From positions 1,581,501-1,645,500 of the forward strand of contig JABMCL010002130.1 in NCBI GenBank assembly GCA_018857735.1: 64,000 nucleotides of DNA, in the 5' to 3' direction. Made by a program: the position numbers and the translations under genes. Positions 1 to 11,479 of this stretch are shown in pieces; within the stretch, counting starts at the first letter, position 1; the number at the start of each line of letters is the position of its first letter. This stretch comes from Alviniconcha marisindica. Taxonomy: Eukaryota > Mollusca > Gastropoda > Provannidae. The notes below the pieces were generated by a model. That model was not told the origin of the DNA, did no database searches, and was given only the letters and a program-made list of their open reading frames with translations.

Positions 1-1420
1 AAAGGGAATTTTCTCCATTTGGTGTGAAAAAAAGGAACTGATTTACAACAAAACTTTTGCAACATGAGTGACTACCAATTAGGACCAGCATTGAAGAAGA
101 ACCCATATATATGTCAACACTAACCACATGCTCGAAGTATACATGATGGCCGGTATGCATGAATACACAAGTAAGCTGTTGGCAGGACTAGCTGATAAAC
201 TGGTCACAAAAGAAAAGTTGTGAATGTGTATGTTTTTTTGGTGACAGATGCTTTTTTATACACCTGTTTCGGCACTTAATATTCTCAGGGGCAATTAAAA
301 TTTGAGTGTATTTGATCAATAACACTTCATGTCGGGGACTATTTTTCATGACAGGCAAGCATGGGTAACTTTTGTTTTCTTCGTGAACACAAGTTGAAGA
401 CTTCATGCTAAGTGATTTGAACTTATGAAAACACTTTTTTTCAATTTTATATGAACTATAGACCTGGATAAGATTCGGCAGAAATTGCAGTTAGTAATCA
501 CACTTCTCCTGTCTGTTTCAGTGTCACTAAAAATAGTAGGAAATGTGGTCATGATTATCACAATCACAACATTTCATACTCTCAACACAATCACATGTTG
601 CATCTTTCTATATATTATCATTTTATCGATGCTGTACAAAACACACACACACACACTCTAAAAGGCAGGAAAATAAATGCATTGCAAATATTTTTGAGAA
701 GTGTCTCGGTCACATACATTGTAAAAGCTGCGATATCTGAACAAGGAGGTAGGCTGGGCACCCACATATGCACCCTGTATTCGTGTTTCGAAGTTTCCAT
801 CCTGCGCCTCCAGTTCCAATGAGGCCCATCCAGAGCAGGTTGGACTGAAATGTCAGTCCAAGTAAACAACACCAATTTTCATTGAATGTAGGTGTTACAC
901 CTCTAACAGATCATCCTGACTGGAACAAGGATACTTTCCCATGCACTGTAGTGTATATTTCTTGGCATTTTGTTGTTGTTGTACACCTCACAATCAACAA
1001 AATCATTCTTGATTATGGTTATTGTCAGTTGATGACTAAATATCTCATTAGTGTTATGATGAAACATTACTGTTTAAGTGTAGCTAGAAGGGACATGAGA
1101 AGAAATCAAAAACACCACCAGTTTTTCTATGTTCTGATCTGGAGAGCATGGCTTTTCTGATCCCGAGCTGTGCCATGCTCCAATCCTGATGAAAACTTCA
1201 GGAGATTCTTCATTATAAAACTGAATATAAGCCATACATGTGCTGAAAAGGAAAGAACCTGATCAAGGTCCACCCAAGGGAGGAACACCACGCTATGGAC
1301 AATGGACCTTGTTTTCTTGGTCCACAATGTGATAACAAATTTGTCATATCTGTTGATCTCTATTAAAGTATTATCATGTGAATAGTGCTTTTACTTGAAC
1401 TTGAAGATAAAACCCATCAA
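1..1420. other. No gene recognised
   Basis: AT-rich sequence with short frames only. None shows a domain, splice-consistent homology or repeat structure that I recognise. A short (CA)n run lies near 640-655. Confidence 0.5.
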
Positions 1421-1425
1421 GTGTG

Positions 1426-1640
1426 AGCTGTGCAGAGGTCCTGGGCCAGGAAGCGTTCATGCAAGGCAAATGATGAAAGCCATGTCTATGGTTACTGTTG
1501 GAAATCATTCAAGAGGAGGAGCCATCAAGTCCATGCACACTTGCATGGCACCATTCATCCTTACCTCTTCAACAAGTGTTTCGCACATCCAGATACAGAC
1601 CAAAGGATGCATCATCGCAAAAAATGCCTTGTTTGACTCG
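1426..1640 (+). pseudogene. Possible degenerate C2H2 zinc-finger fragment
   Basis: The frame starting at 1430 contains YGYCWKSFKRRSHQVHAHLH followed by an H-x3-PY-like linker and a second Cys/His-rich stretch ending in RMHHRKKC. The spacing resembles two C2H2 fingers, but the second cysteine of each pair is missing or displaced. I see no start context, splice sites or continuation, so this is at best a decayed exon. Chance is possible. Confidence 0.25.
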
Positions 1641-1839
1641 TTTCTGGCAAAGATGTTCGCTTCAATGTTTAATTCATCTTTCAAGCCTAAGTGTGTCAAC
1701 CACGACAGACACAGCAGTTGCAAGATCCAAACACGTAAAAGGTTCAGAAGAACACGATTTATTAGGACAAAACACAACCTGCAAATTTACAGGGTAATCC
1801 CCTTTATCAAGCTACAAAACGACATTTAAACAACAGTTA

Positions 1840-2312
1840 AAACAATGAAAAATGAGATGGAAAACTAAACCGTTTATCTGTTTTTGGTTGAGCTATGTTG
1901 TTTTCCTGTCCAAAACAACACTTTAACAACAGTTAAACAGTGAAAAACAATGAAAAATTAAATGGAAATCTAAACCACTTATCTGTTTTTTGGTTGAGCT
2001 ATGTTGTTTTCCTGTCCAGTCAAACAAATGGACAGGAAACAACATAGCTCACCAAAAACAGATGGACAGGAAAATAACAGCTCACCAAAAACAGATGGAC
2101 AGGAAAACAACATAGCTCACCAAAAACATATGGACAGGAAAACAACATAGCTCACCAAAAACAGATGGACAGGAAAATGACATAGCTCACCAAAAACAGA
2201 TGGACAGAAAACAACATAGTTCACCAAAAACAGATGGACAGGAAAACAACATAGCTCAACCAAAAACAGATAAATGGTATAGGTTTCCATCATTTTTCAT
2301 CGTTTTTTCACC
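1840..2312. repeat. Foldback element with internal 35-bp tandem repeats
   Basis: A unit reading ACAGATGGACAGGAAAACAA plus CATAGCTCACCAAAA is repeated about seven times between 2028 and 2275. The same unit occurs in inverted orientation at 1865-1909 and 1977-2018. The flanks are also inverted copies: about 65-70 nt around 1843-1909 match the reverse complement of about 2231-2310, including the outer AATGAAAAATGAGATGGAAA-like segment. The whole thing can fold into one long hairpin. It looks like a foldback or MITE-like element, or an array that grew in both orientations. Confidence 0.7.
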
Positions 2313-2800
2313 ATTTTGTATCAGAGACGCCAGTGTTGGCTTCCGTGACTTTGACCCCAATATCCTTGGTAAACACCTTGACACACTTCTTAATGCAGCT
2401 GTTTGTGGTCTCCTTCCTCCTCTAGCACTTTGTATACCCAACAGTTCCATCGTCTCAAATACTGTTCATGGTCATTTTGGTTACGCCTCATCTGCCTGTT
2501 TTTTTTTTGTCGTGCTGGTCTAGTCTGTTCTTGAGATCTTTGTTGGTTTGCTGGATCTTTCATATTTCAGTTTTCAGTTCATCATTTTCTGCTTCCATAT
2601 CAAAGATTTGGCTTTCGATTTTGTCAACTTTATTATGCAGACTGTCAATCACACATTGTATAATAATAATAATGTACATTTATCATGCGCTCATCAACGC
2701 CCTGAGCGCTCACACGATACATATTAACCTAAATACTATATTCTATACACACATAGAGCACAGTCTTACCAAAACAATGTACATAAGGTATTATATGGAA

Positions 2801-2845
<45 letters not shown>

Positions 2846-3520
2846 GACTATAGCAGAAACTGGGTATTGATATCAGTTGGTGTGGAAATACTGTGAGAAG
2901 AGGAAGATTTTCAGTTTGGCTTTAAAAGATGACAGGGTTGAGCAGTGTCTAAGGTCTTGTGGGAGTGAATTCCAAATGTGGGGTCCAAAGCAAGAGAAAG
3001 CACAGAAGCCATGACTTGCATTTGTATTGCTGGATTTTCTGCGTGTGGGTATCAGAAGAAGAGCGTAGTGGATGAGACGGAGTGTGGACATGTAGCAGTT
3101 CAGAAAGGTAAGCAGGACCAGAACCATTTATAGCACTGAAACATATACAAGCGACTTTATATTTAAAACCTTCTGAAATGGGAAATGGTATCTGTGCTCT
3201 AAACTGGTTGATACATCTTTTGTCGCCAGTGAGTCCAATTTCTTGCTCAGTATGTCCAGAGTAGTAACAGCAGGGGTACAGGACTCCATATTTTGTTTGT
3301 TCTCCTCCCCATCCGTGAATTCTTCAGATACAAAACGTTGCTTCTTTTTCTCCTGCTTATTTGGCTTTAGGTTTCCTACTACAGGACTATCTTCAAAGTT
3401 TGTAGCACTTACTGATGACGGTTTTCTTTTTAAAGTCAAGGTAACATCAGAGGAGCTGTCTGTCATATCTTTTGTTACATGTGTATTAAATGTCTGCGTG
3501 CTGCAAGTTACAAAGCTCAA
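2256..3520 (-). pseudogene. LINE ORF1-like relic, interrupted by another LINE end
   Basis: Read on the minus strand, 3520-3128 encodes a charged lysine-rich segment (KQEKKKQRFVSEE) ending in ILSKKLDSLATKD. At 2650-2560 it resumes as a coiled coil (DSLHNKVDKIESQIFDMEAE). At 2540-2256 a basic segment NDHEQYLRRWN is followed by a RVYK-like strand. That order matches ORF1 nucleic-acid-binding proteins of L1/Tx1-like LINEs: coiled coil, then an RRM-like core starting near a YSRRNN motif. Frameshifts and stops break it. The block 2650-3127 does not belong to it and is described separately. Confidence 0.55.
2650..3127 (-). mobile_element. LINE 3' end fragment plus (CA)n tail
   Basis: Minus-strand translation of 3127-2873 gives a C-terminal LINE region with [20 protein letters not shown] and [16 protein letters not shown], typical of the sequence after the reverse transcriptase in CR1/L2/jockey-like elements. 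Downstream on that strand lie a CA/TG microsatellite (about 2812-2843) and a TAATAATAATG-type tail with a GCGCT motif. It is inserted inside the ORF1-like relic. A close relative on the + strand is at 32695-32860. Confidence 0.7.
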
Positions 3521-3915
3521 AATCTTGATCAGAATCTCACTAACTGTCAGTCCTATTCATTTATATGGTTTGTCATAAAGTGACAGCAGGTGTACAGGAC
3601 TCCATATTTTGTTCGTTCTCCTCCCCATCCGTGAATTCTTCAGATACAAAACAGTGCTTCTTTTTCTCCTGCTTATTTGGCTTTAGCTTTCCTACTACAG
3701 AACTACCATCACTGTTTGTAGAATTCACTGACAAATGGTTTTCTGTTTAAAATTGAGGTAACATCAGAGGAGCTGTCTGTCATATCTTTTGTTACATGTG
3801 TATTAAATGTCCGCATGCTGCAAGTTACAAAGATCGAAATCTTGATCAGAATCTCACTGTCACACTGTCGGTCCTGTTTAACCCTGACCCTTCATTTACA
3901 TGGTTTGTCATAACA
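3262..3915. repeat. Tandem duplication of about 316 bp
   Basis: Two adjacent copies (about 3262-3577 and 3578-3915) share TACAGGACTCCATATTTTGT at 3277 and 3593 and continue in register to the shared end TGGTTTGTCATAA. The unit is the N-terminal part of the ORF1-like relic, so the ORF1 fragment was duplicated after insertion. The second copy has small gaps. Confidence 0.85.
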
Positions 3916-6900
3916 CATTCAGTCAGTTCATGATCAAATCACTGTCCCAGTTCTCCCTGTGCTTCCCTCACAATGCAACCCCAGCTGACTTTAACATTGC
4001 TGCTGCATGTGCCGCACAGTGTAAACATGCCACCATGGACAGTCCAGCTGCTACAGGCCATGCAGTGTCCAATGGAAATGTAAAAAGTCAGTCAATGTTC
4101 TTGATATTTCTAAAAACTAATTTCACTTTCTATGATAAAGAAACATACCACTGGAATTGCTGTTTCTTCGCGTAATGGAGTCCTCAAACCAAAAGTCTCT
4201 GTTGCAATACTAGCAGAACAAGGACATTCCTCCTGGAGCCGATACAATGGGTGATCTGTTGGTTGCGTGGTGAGCAGTCACTCTTCATATGGGATGGTTC
4301 TTGTACAGTGATGGCAGGATTTAAACGGCAAGCACGTATACATTTGTGCGTCTGTATTCTTGATGTGAAGGTCTGTAGAAATGTGACCACCTGTAATACT
4401 CAGGCTGATGTCCAGGCATGGTATATCAATGTTTCCACAATTAGCCATGAATTTGATGACTGGGTGCTGGTTGTTGAGTAGTCCATGAAATCCAGGAAGT
4501 TGAGCAGCTGTTGTTCCCCTTTAAACTTTTTTTTTTTCTTTAATTTAAAAAACAAATTTAATGACACTTGCCAGGTGCTGTCACATCTGATTTGCTACAG
4601 ATTCGTATAAATTATTCCAACAAATATTCTGCATAATCATTGATTCGTATAAATTATTTCAACAAATACTCAGCGTAATCATTAGAGTACAAAATCTCAA
4701 AAGCACAGGATATTTACAGTAGGGGTGACTTTTCTCTTTTTCTTCTGACATCAAGAGATCAACAGCAAAATAAACAAAGAAGTAGGTCAGGTCCATTTGT
4801 AGATAGCTAATCACCTAACAAAAACTCCACCAGGTCCTCTCATAAATACCAGGTGAAGCATTAGTCACATCACACTCCAAAGGATTGCATTTTCCTGTAG
4901 TTTAGGTTGAAAATGTGAATTTGTTGAGAAACAAACATCATTTGTAATTTATTTCTTACACCAAAGGACACCAGGAAATGTCTATTTCAACTTGACAGGG
5001 TGTGGTATCTCTATTTGACAAAATTTTTACAAATTAATTCAACTAGTTTGATGTTACGTGCTTCCATCTGGTAACAGAATCCTCCAACCTTATCAGTAGT
5101 CAGCTGTTTTTTTGCAAAGCGGAAGTCATTGTTGGTTGGATAGTTATTTTCACTTCAACATCAGAAATGACAACCAAAAAACTTCCTTACGACACTGCAG
5201 ACACCTGCATCTGCATTCTCAAACCTCAGCTGTCTGAATCTTCAAAGTGTCAAAGTTTGATGCTATGCAGGAAGAAGAAGCTGTCTGGCATGGATTATAT
5301 TAATTTTCACCCGGCCCCTGTCTTGCAATTTATAAGGGTATTTTTACCCTTTTTGAAAAATTCTAAAGGGCATCCAGAATTTTGTTATTGTTTGTTGTGT
5401 TGCTGGGGTGGGGGTGGGGGGCGTTGGAAGTGTGTGTCAGGGCTCCCCTTCTTTGTGTGAATATACTTGAATGAGAATGTCGGAGTTGGAATAGGAGAGA
5501 TCTTGCACAGCCAAAACACAAAGACTGCTCCAAGTTGGTAGTACTAGTACAGTGCTGTCTGAGAAATTTCGACTTTCTCCAGAGATTTCTGCGCATCAGC
5601 TTGGTGCTGATTTGCTGGTACAGCATCATGGTGGTCACTGCCCTTTTGATGTCTTGTCAGTGCTAGTGTTGAAAGTTCACTGAACCCTAAACAAATGTTT
5701 TTCATAAGCTTAATTGTTGGAGCATGACCGGATTGCTTCTGTCTGTTTGACTGTCCTTATCATAGCCATGCTCTACTAAAACCCTGTGAACTACAAGTTT
5801 AATTTTTGCTGTGGGCCTTCAGGATTTGGGTTCATAACTTCATTGCTGATTATTTCCCTTGTGTGTTGATTCTGCTCCTGGTTGAGTTAACCACATCGGC
5901 TACTTCTTCAGAGTGCTTTTGCTCTTGGTTTTGTGTAAGTAAGTAAACATGTTGCTTTACATCCACAGAAGCAAGATGGCTTATTAGTGATGGGGTGGGG
6001 GGGGGGGGGGGGGGGGAGAGAAAGAGTGGCTTGTCTGCACGCTCCGACCCTCAAAAGACCAAAGAGGCCAAGGACCACTACCAGAACAACTATGTTGGCA
6101 ATGGGGACCTGTCCAGTGTGAAGCAACTTGTGTACTCTGCTAACTGCTGTTTCAACTGCTGTGCAAAGACAATGTCTGTAGCACAGCTGTTGAGGAACAA
6201 CTGAAGCAAAAGGTTGTCCAAGTTTCCTTTCTGAGCCCAGCTAGACCTCCCTGCTCTTGATCTCTCCTGGGTCCAGCACCACCTCCCTCCTCTTGATCTA
6301 ACCCACACAATTGATTGTCCAACTCTTCGTGAGAGTCCAGCTCACCTTCATGCTTTTGATCTCACCTGGACTCTGGTTTTGTGTATGGCCTAGCCATGCA
6401 TTTAGCACCATTGTGATAAACGCACAATGTTCACATTCACTTGTGGCTTGTGTGATTGGATAAAGTGAAAGAGAACATCCAGTGAACACCAAGAAGACAT
6501 TTTAGTCACTGATTCAGAATAATACTGTGTGTGACCTTGCTGTTTGTTCCACTGCAGCTTCAACAATGTTTTGCACTGCAGTGTCGACATTAGATTGTCT
6601 CAGTGAACATTTACTTACTTTAAAAAAAAAGGTTTTTCTCCATTCTTTTCTGATTTTTTTCTTAATCTGGTATCAGTAAGTTGGAATGGTCAATGGTACC
6701 AGTATGTACTAGCCTTATGTACTCTCTTAAAAGGGGTAATATTTGAGGGACAAACTCTTTGAAAATTTGTGTTTTATGTCTGTGTAGGGATTCGTTTTGG
6801 GGACCGACTTGAGAAAAGGTTTAAGGTTTTGAAGTGTGCATTTGCTTATGACAGATTTTGATTCTCCAGAGGTGACCCTGTGTGGTTGACAGGATGTTGA

Positions 6901-7084
6901 AATCCAATTACTAACTTGTCTCAGTGAAAAATTGGTGATTGTCACCACCCACTAGACATACTTTTAAAGGGTATTTTCACTCCTTACTACTATTTTAAAG
7001 CTTAATTTTCATGCACAGAGTGAAAGTCTGAAGGGTGAATTTGAGGTTCAAGTGTGTGAATGCACACAGATTGTTTTTTTCCAG
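3916..7084. other. No gene recognised; poly-G tract
   Basis: I find no exon that I can defend. Two near-identical short segments with ATTCGTATAAATTATT sit about 4600-4660. A run of about 20 G lies near 5998-6016. The stretch upstream of 7084 should hold the promoter and any 5' noncoding exon of the VPS4-like gene. A TTTTTTTCCAG acceptor-like site ends at 7084. Confidence 0.5.
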
Positions 7085-7131
7085 GAGTCCTGGTTCTTCT
7101 TGTATCGTTTCTTTCATTGTTATACACAGTA

Positions 7132-7141
7132 ACCGCCATGG
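7132..7141 (+). promoter_or_regulatory. Strong translation-start context
   Basis: ACCGCCATGG surrounds the ATG at 7138, a near-perfect Kozak match. It decides the start against the in-frame ATG at 7060, which lies upstream of the acceptor-like sites ending at 7084 and 7129 and would add a non-VPS4 leader. Confidence 0.7.
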
Positions 7142-9559
7142 AGCTGACTTCAAGGGACTTGATGACAAGGTCACTTCAGCACCTGCATGATGCCTTCCAA
7201 GCTGACTGTGGCCAGCAGTTCAAGGTGGCAGTACTGATGTACATGGAGGGGGCCCCATTCTTGCTGCAGCTTGCCAGAGAGGAAGGGCTGAGCCACTCGC
7301 TCAAGCAGCTTCTCAAGTGCAGGTGTCAGCAATACCTGGACAGAATCCATGTCATTAAAGCCAAGCTGGATGCAGGTGAGGATGTCCCTGCCAACACTGC
7401 AATTGACAGGACTCGGCCCAACATGGATGGCTTTGACAGTGACACAAGGGAGGTTATTCAAAGCTGGACTGAACTCCCTTTGCAGCCAAAGGTGGGCGAG
7501 GTGAAGGGGGTGAGGTTGGTGAAGGATTTCCTCTGGACCAACATTGTAATACCTCTCATCTTCCCTGGCTTGCCAGCCAGTGTCACGCGTGTCAAGCATG
7601 GCGTCTTACTCTATGGTCTGCCAGGCACAGGTAAGACCATGCTTCTGTGCGCCATGGCCACTGCAATTGCTTGTCCAGTTGTCAGAGTCACCGCTTCCGA
7701 CCTAATTACTCACAGCTGTGGTCCTGACTGGCCTGTGCAAATGGTGAAAAACCTGTTCATGTGGGCACGACAGAACCAGCCCTGTATCATTTGCCTGGAT
7801 GACCTGGATGTCTTGTGTAACCCTCATCCTGACACAGAGAGCAGTGTCACCAGGGAGATGAGAGAGGAGCTCACTGCACAGCTGAAGGGAGTTTGCACAG
7901 ACTGTCAGGTGAGGATAATTTTCAGTCAGTTGATAATTTTCAGTCAGGTGAGGATAATTTGCAGTCAGATGGGGATAATTTGCAAAATCATGTGAGAATA
8001 ATTTGCACAGTCAGATGCTAATTTACACAATCTGGTGATGTCAGTTTGCACAATCTGGTGAGGATAATTTGCACAATCAGATGGAGATAATTTACATTAA
8101 CAATTGGATGAGGATAATATGCAGACAATCAGGTGAGGGTAATTTACACAGACAATCTGATGATGCTAATTTGCACAATCAGATGGGGATAATTTACATT
8201 GACAATTGGGTGAAAATACTATTGCAATCAGGTGTGGGTAATTTACACAATCAGCTGAGGATGACTTACATAATCAGCTGGGGATAATTTGCATGGACAA
8301 GTAGTTGAGAATACTTTACATAGACAATCAGTGAGGATTTACAGTTAACACGTTGTGTGGTACTTGTATTTAAAGTTACAAACTTGTATTAACTTTGTAA
8401 GTCTTGGCTTCCCAGGCAGTTTGTCTGGTTTAAAAAAATGGCTTACTAGGCCATCTGTCTAGTTTTAGAGAATGGCTTACCAGGCCGTCTGTCTGGTTTT
8501 AGAAAATGGCTTACTAGGCTGTTTGTCTGGTTTTAGAAAATGGATTACTAGGCCATCTGTTGGGTTTTAGAGAATGGCTTCCCAGGCTGTCTGTCTGGTT
8601 TTAGAGAATGGCATACCAGGCCGTCCATTTGGTTTTAGAAAATGGCTTACCAGGCCGTCTCTTTGGTTCTGGAGAATGGCATATCAGGCCATCTGTCTGG
8701 TTTTAGCAATTGATGAAAGCTTAACCAAACTGAGGATGCAGACAGGCCTGAAACAAAGTGTGGTTTTAGAGACTGATTAAAGGGGAACCAGACTGGATGC
8801 AAATAGGCCTGAAAACAGAGTATGGAAATATTTCCATTCGCAGGTTTCATATTGTGGTTTGATCAATATTTATGCAACATACATACTTTATTGCCCCGAA
8901 TTTGAGCTTTTAGGGTGCAGCCATCTTGGTTTGCTTTTTCCTGATGCAATAACGTTGACCTGTAGCAGTAAAGTCGTATTGTAAAACTGGAAACTGCTGA
9001 AGGTGTCTGTTCTGTGTTCATGTTCTTGGCTGTGCAGGTGACTGTGGTTGCTGCCTCACAGAAACCCTGGTATCTAGGAGGTGCCTTGCGGAGACGGTTT
9101 GACCGGCGATTCCACCTGGCTCTTCCACAGTCTGTTGACCGAAGACAGATCTTCGCCTGTCACATGGCTCGTGTCCAGCATCAGCTGTCTGAGGATGACC
9201 TTGATCGTATTGGTCATCTGACTTCAGGTTACACAGGAGCAGACATGGTGGTGCTGGCCAGGGCATGTGAAGTGCAAGTTGTTCGTGTCCTTCAGAGGGC
9301 CACCCATTTCTGTAAAGTATCCATGACCTTGACAGAGGATGGAAAGGAAGTGACACGTGAAATGATGACACCCTGTGATGCAGGGACTTGCGGGGCCATT
9401 GAGATCACACTGGAGTTTCTGAACCCACAGCGCCTCTGTCAGCCCGTGGTCACCATGGCAACTGTAGAAACAGAGTTGTGCAGAATGCAACCCAGTTGCA
9501 GTGACCTTGATTTTAAGAAGATGAACCAATGGCTGGAGGAATTTGGACAGGAAGACTAG
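7138..9559 (+). CDS. VPS4-like AAA ATPase, two exons (7138-7908, 9038-9559)
   Basis: Joined product: 430 residues, against about 437-444 in animal VPS4. VPS4 oligomers disassemble ESCRT-III filaments on endosomes, at the cell-division bridge and elsewhere. Residues 1-80 form an MIT domain (ends CQQYLDRIHVIKAKL). A linker follows, then the AAA cassette with Walker A GLPGTGKT at 160-167. Exon 1 ends at CAG|GTGAGG and exon 2 begins after TGTGCAG, both phase 0, joining strands before and after the sensor 1 loop. Exon 2 carries the arginine fingers (RRRF, 275-278), SGYTGAD and the VPS4 C-terminal helix ending EEFGQED. The start is the ATG in CCGCCATGG, in line with the VPS4 N-terminus. Odd points: the Walker B glutamate is aspartate (D221-D222), the sensor 1 Asn is Gln265, and the pore-loop KWLG is HSCG (192-195). 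A single intron is few for VPS4, so it may derive from a retrocopy. It is probably a paralogue, not the main VPS4. Confidence 0.9.
7909..8340 (+). repeat. Intronic array built from the exon 1 donor junction
   Basis: Exon 1 ends GTTTGCACAGACTGTCAG and the intron begins GTGAGGATAATTT. Copies of this junction recur through the next 430 bp, for example GTTTGCACAATCTGGTGAGG at about 8045-8064, then TTTGCACAATCAGATGGAGA. Units are about 20-35 bp and many keep a GTGAGG donor-like core. The array therefore contains exon sequence and was seeded at the splice junction. Confidence 0.8.
8400..8720 (+). repeat. Second intronic minisatellite, about 35 bp
   Basis: About eight copies of a unit reading AATGGCTTACCAGGCCGTCT followed by GTCTGGTTTTAGAG, in the same intron of the VPS4-like gene. 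Copies differ by scattered substitutions. No coding role is seen. Confidence 0.85.
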
Positions 9560-9619
9560 TCTCACTGTGTTAAGAGCCACATTGCTTTTTGTTGTTAGAA
9601 AAGCTTTTGTGTGAAGATT

Positions 9620-9860
9620 ATTGTCAGGAACAAAGACTAGGATATAGTTGAATCTGAGAGGAGACCCCAAACCAAGGATCATGTGGGGGCCAAAGTGTGG
9701 GAAATGCACAAAAGCCATAGGTTTTGGAGTTTGAGCATGTGTGTGTCTGACGAAGAGCAGAGAGAGCGGGAAGGACTGTAAAGGTGTAGTAGCTCAAAAG
9801 GTAAGAGGGTGCAGAACCTGTGATTGCATTGTAACACATGCAAGCAGTTTTGTATTTAAT
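9620..9860 (-). mobile_element. LINE C-terminal fragment
   Basis: The minus strand encodes KCYNAITGSAPSYL-like and YGFCAF...LWPPHDPW segments, the conserved region after the reverse transcriptase of CR1/L2-like LINEs, with frame breaks. It lies just downstream of the VPS4-like stop codon, inside its likely 3' untranslated region. Confidence 0.6.
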
Positions 9861-9955
9861 TCATTGATGGTAGAATTTAACAGTGGATTTGACAAGGCAA
9901 CTAAAATACTCACTGATGTTGCAATGGAGGTGCAGTGAGTGTTTTGATGATTATG

Positions 9956-9961
9956 AATAAA
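9956..9961 (+). terminator. Candidate polyadenylation signal
   Basis: AATAAA, about 400 bp after the VPS4-like stop codon. If used, the 3' untranslated region includes the LINE fragment at 9620-9860. Confidence 0.4.
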
Positions 9962-10052
9962 CAAATATTACATTCAAATGAAAAGAAAATCACATATTCT
10001 ACTTCACCTGTCATATTTAAATCTAACCAATTGCATGTATCAAAGCATGTAT

Positions 10053-10400
10053 CATTCCAAATACATACTGACCACATACATGTTAGACAAAGCTAGTGGT
10101 GTGCAGTCAACCATAATGGACATGACACCATTCCAAATACATACTGACCACATACATGTTAGACAAAGCTAGTGGTGTGCAGTCAACCATAATGGACATG
10201 ACACCATTCCAAATACATACTGACCACATACATGTTAGACAAAGCTAGTGGTGTGCAGTCAACCATAATGGACATGACACCATTCCAAATACATACTGAC
10301 CACATACATGTTAGACAAAGCTAGTGGTGTGCAGTCAACCATAATGGACATGACACCATTCCAAATACATACTGACCACTGTCAGCATTGAGCAAAGCTC
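10053..10400. repeat. 76-bp tandem repeat
   Basis: CATTCCAAATACATACTGAC starts at 10053, 10129, 10205, 10281 and 10357, an exact 76-bp period. Copies are almost identical, which points to recent expansion or homogenisation. Confidence 0.95.
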
Positions 10401-11045
10401 ATTAAACTTAATGTACATTTAACCATGTTGGACAAAACTCACTAAGCTTAGTAGTGTGCAATTAACCATACTGTATGTGACACGTATGTGGACAAAGCTC
10501 ACTAAGCTTAGTAGTGTGCAATTAACCATGGTGGACATGACACATATGTGGGCAAAGCTCACTAAGCTCAGTAGTGTGCAGTTAACCATACTGGACATGA
10601 CACGTATGTGGGCAAAGCTCACTAAGTAGTGTACAATTAACCATACTGGACATGACACATGTGTGCAATTAACCATGGTTGACATGACATGTATGTGGGC
10701 AAAGCTTACTAAACTCAGTAGTGTGCAATTAACCATGGTGGACATGACATGTATGTGGGCAAAGCTTACTTAACTCAGTAGTGTGCAATTAACCATGGTG
10801 GACATGACATGTATGTGGGCAAAGCTTACTAAACTCAGTAGTGTGCAATTAACCATGGTTGACATGACATGTATGTGGGCAAAGCTTACTTAACTCAGTA
10901 GTGTGCAATTAACCATGGTGGACATGACATGTATGTGGGCAAAGCTTACTAAACTCAGTAGTGTGCAATTAACCATGGTGGACATGACATGTATGTGGGC
11001 AAAGCTTACTTAACTCAGTAGTGTGCAATTAACCATATTGGATGT
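10401..11045. repeat. 60-bp tandem repeat with 120-bp higher-order period
   Basis: The unit GGACATGACATGTATGTGGG plus CAAAGCTTACT...CAGTAGTGTGCAATTAACCATGG has a 60-bp period. In 10681-11040, units with AAACTCAG alternate with TAACTCAG, giving a 120-bp higher-order repeat. The unit shares GTGTGCA(G/A)T(C/T)AACCAT with the 76-bp repeat next door, so both arrays share an origin. Confidence 0.9.
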
Positions 11046-11479
11046 GACAGGCTTAGTGTGCAATTAACCGTAACCAAATTAATCACATGGTTAATTGCAC
11101 TTTAAGCTTAATAAGCTTTGCTTGGTACTGGACATGACATTACATTATACCTGTCATGTCCAATTGCACATTAAGATTAATAGGCGATTTTGCTCCTTCC
11201 GCATATTGTGTAAGGCTCTTCAGGTGCATTAACATTAACGTGCATGAAGTGAGCAGAACAACTGGAACAGTAAAGGTACTGCGTTAGGCACATGGAGAAA
11301 GGCAAACAGCTAAACAAAGAAAGTTTTCATGTTTGTCCTCCCAAGATTGCAACACTGACCCATCTTCTTTGGGGGATTATCAGCTATTCCAGAGCAGCCC
11401 TCCTGGCACTAAGTATCTTTTTTCTCTCTCTTTTTCTTCTTTGTGTGTGTGTGTGCGCACAGGTGTGTGTAAGTGTGTG

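Noticed and set aside
7060..7137. Upstream in-frame ATG at 7060 as VPS4-like start
   Set aside because: It precedes acceptor-like sites ending at 7084 and 7129, and the added leader is unlike any VPS4; the ATG at 7138 has a near-perfect Kozak context and aligns with the family start.
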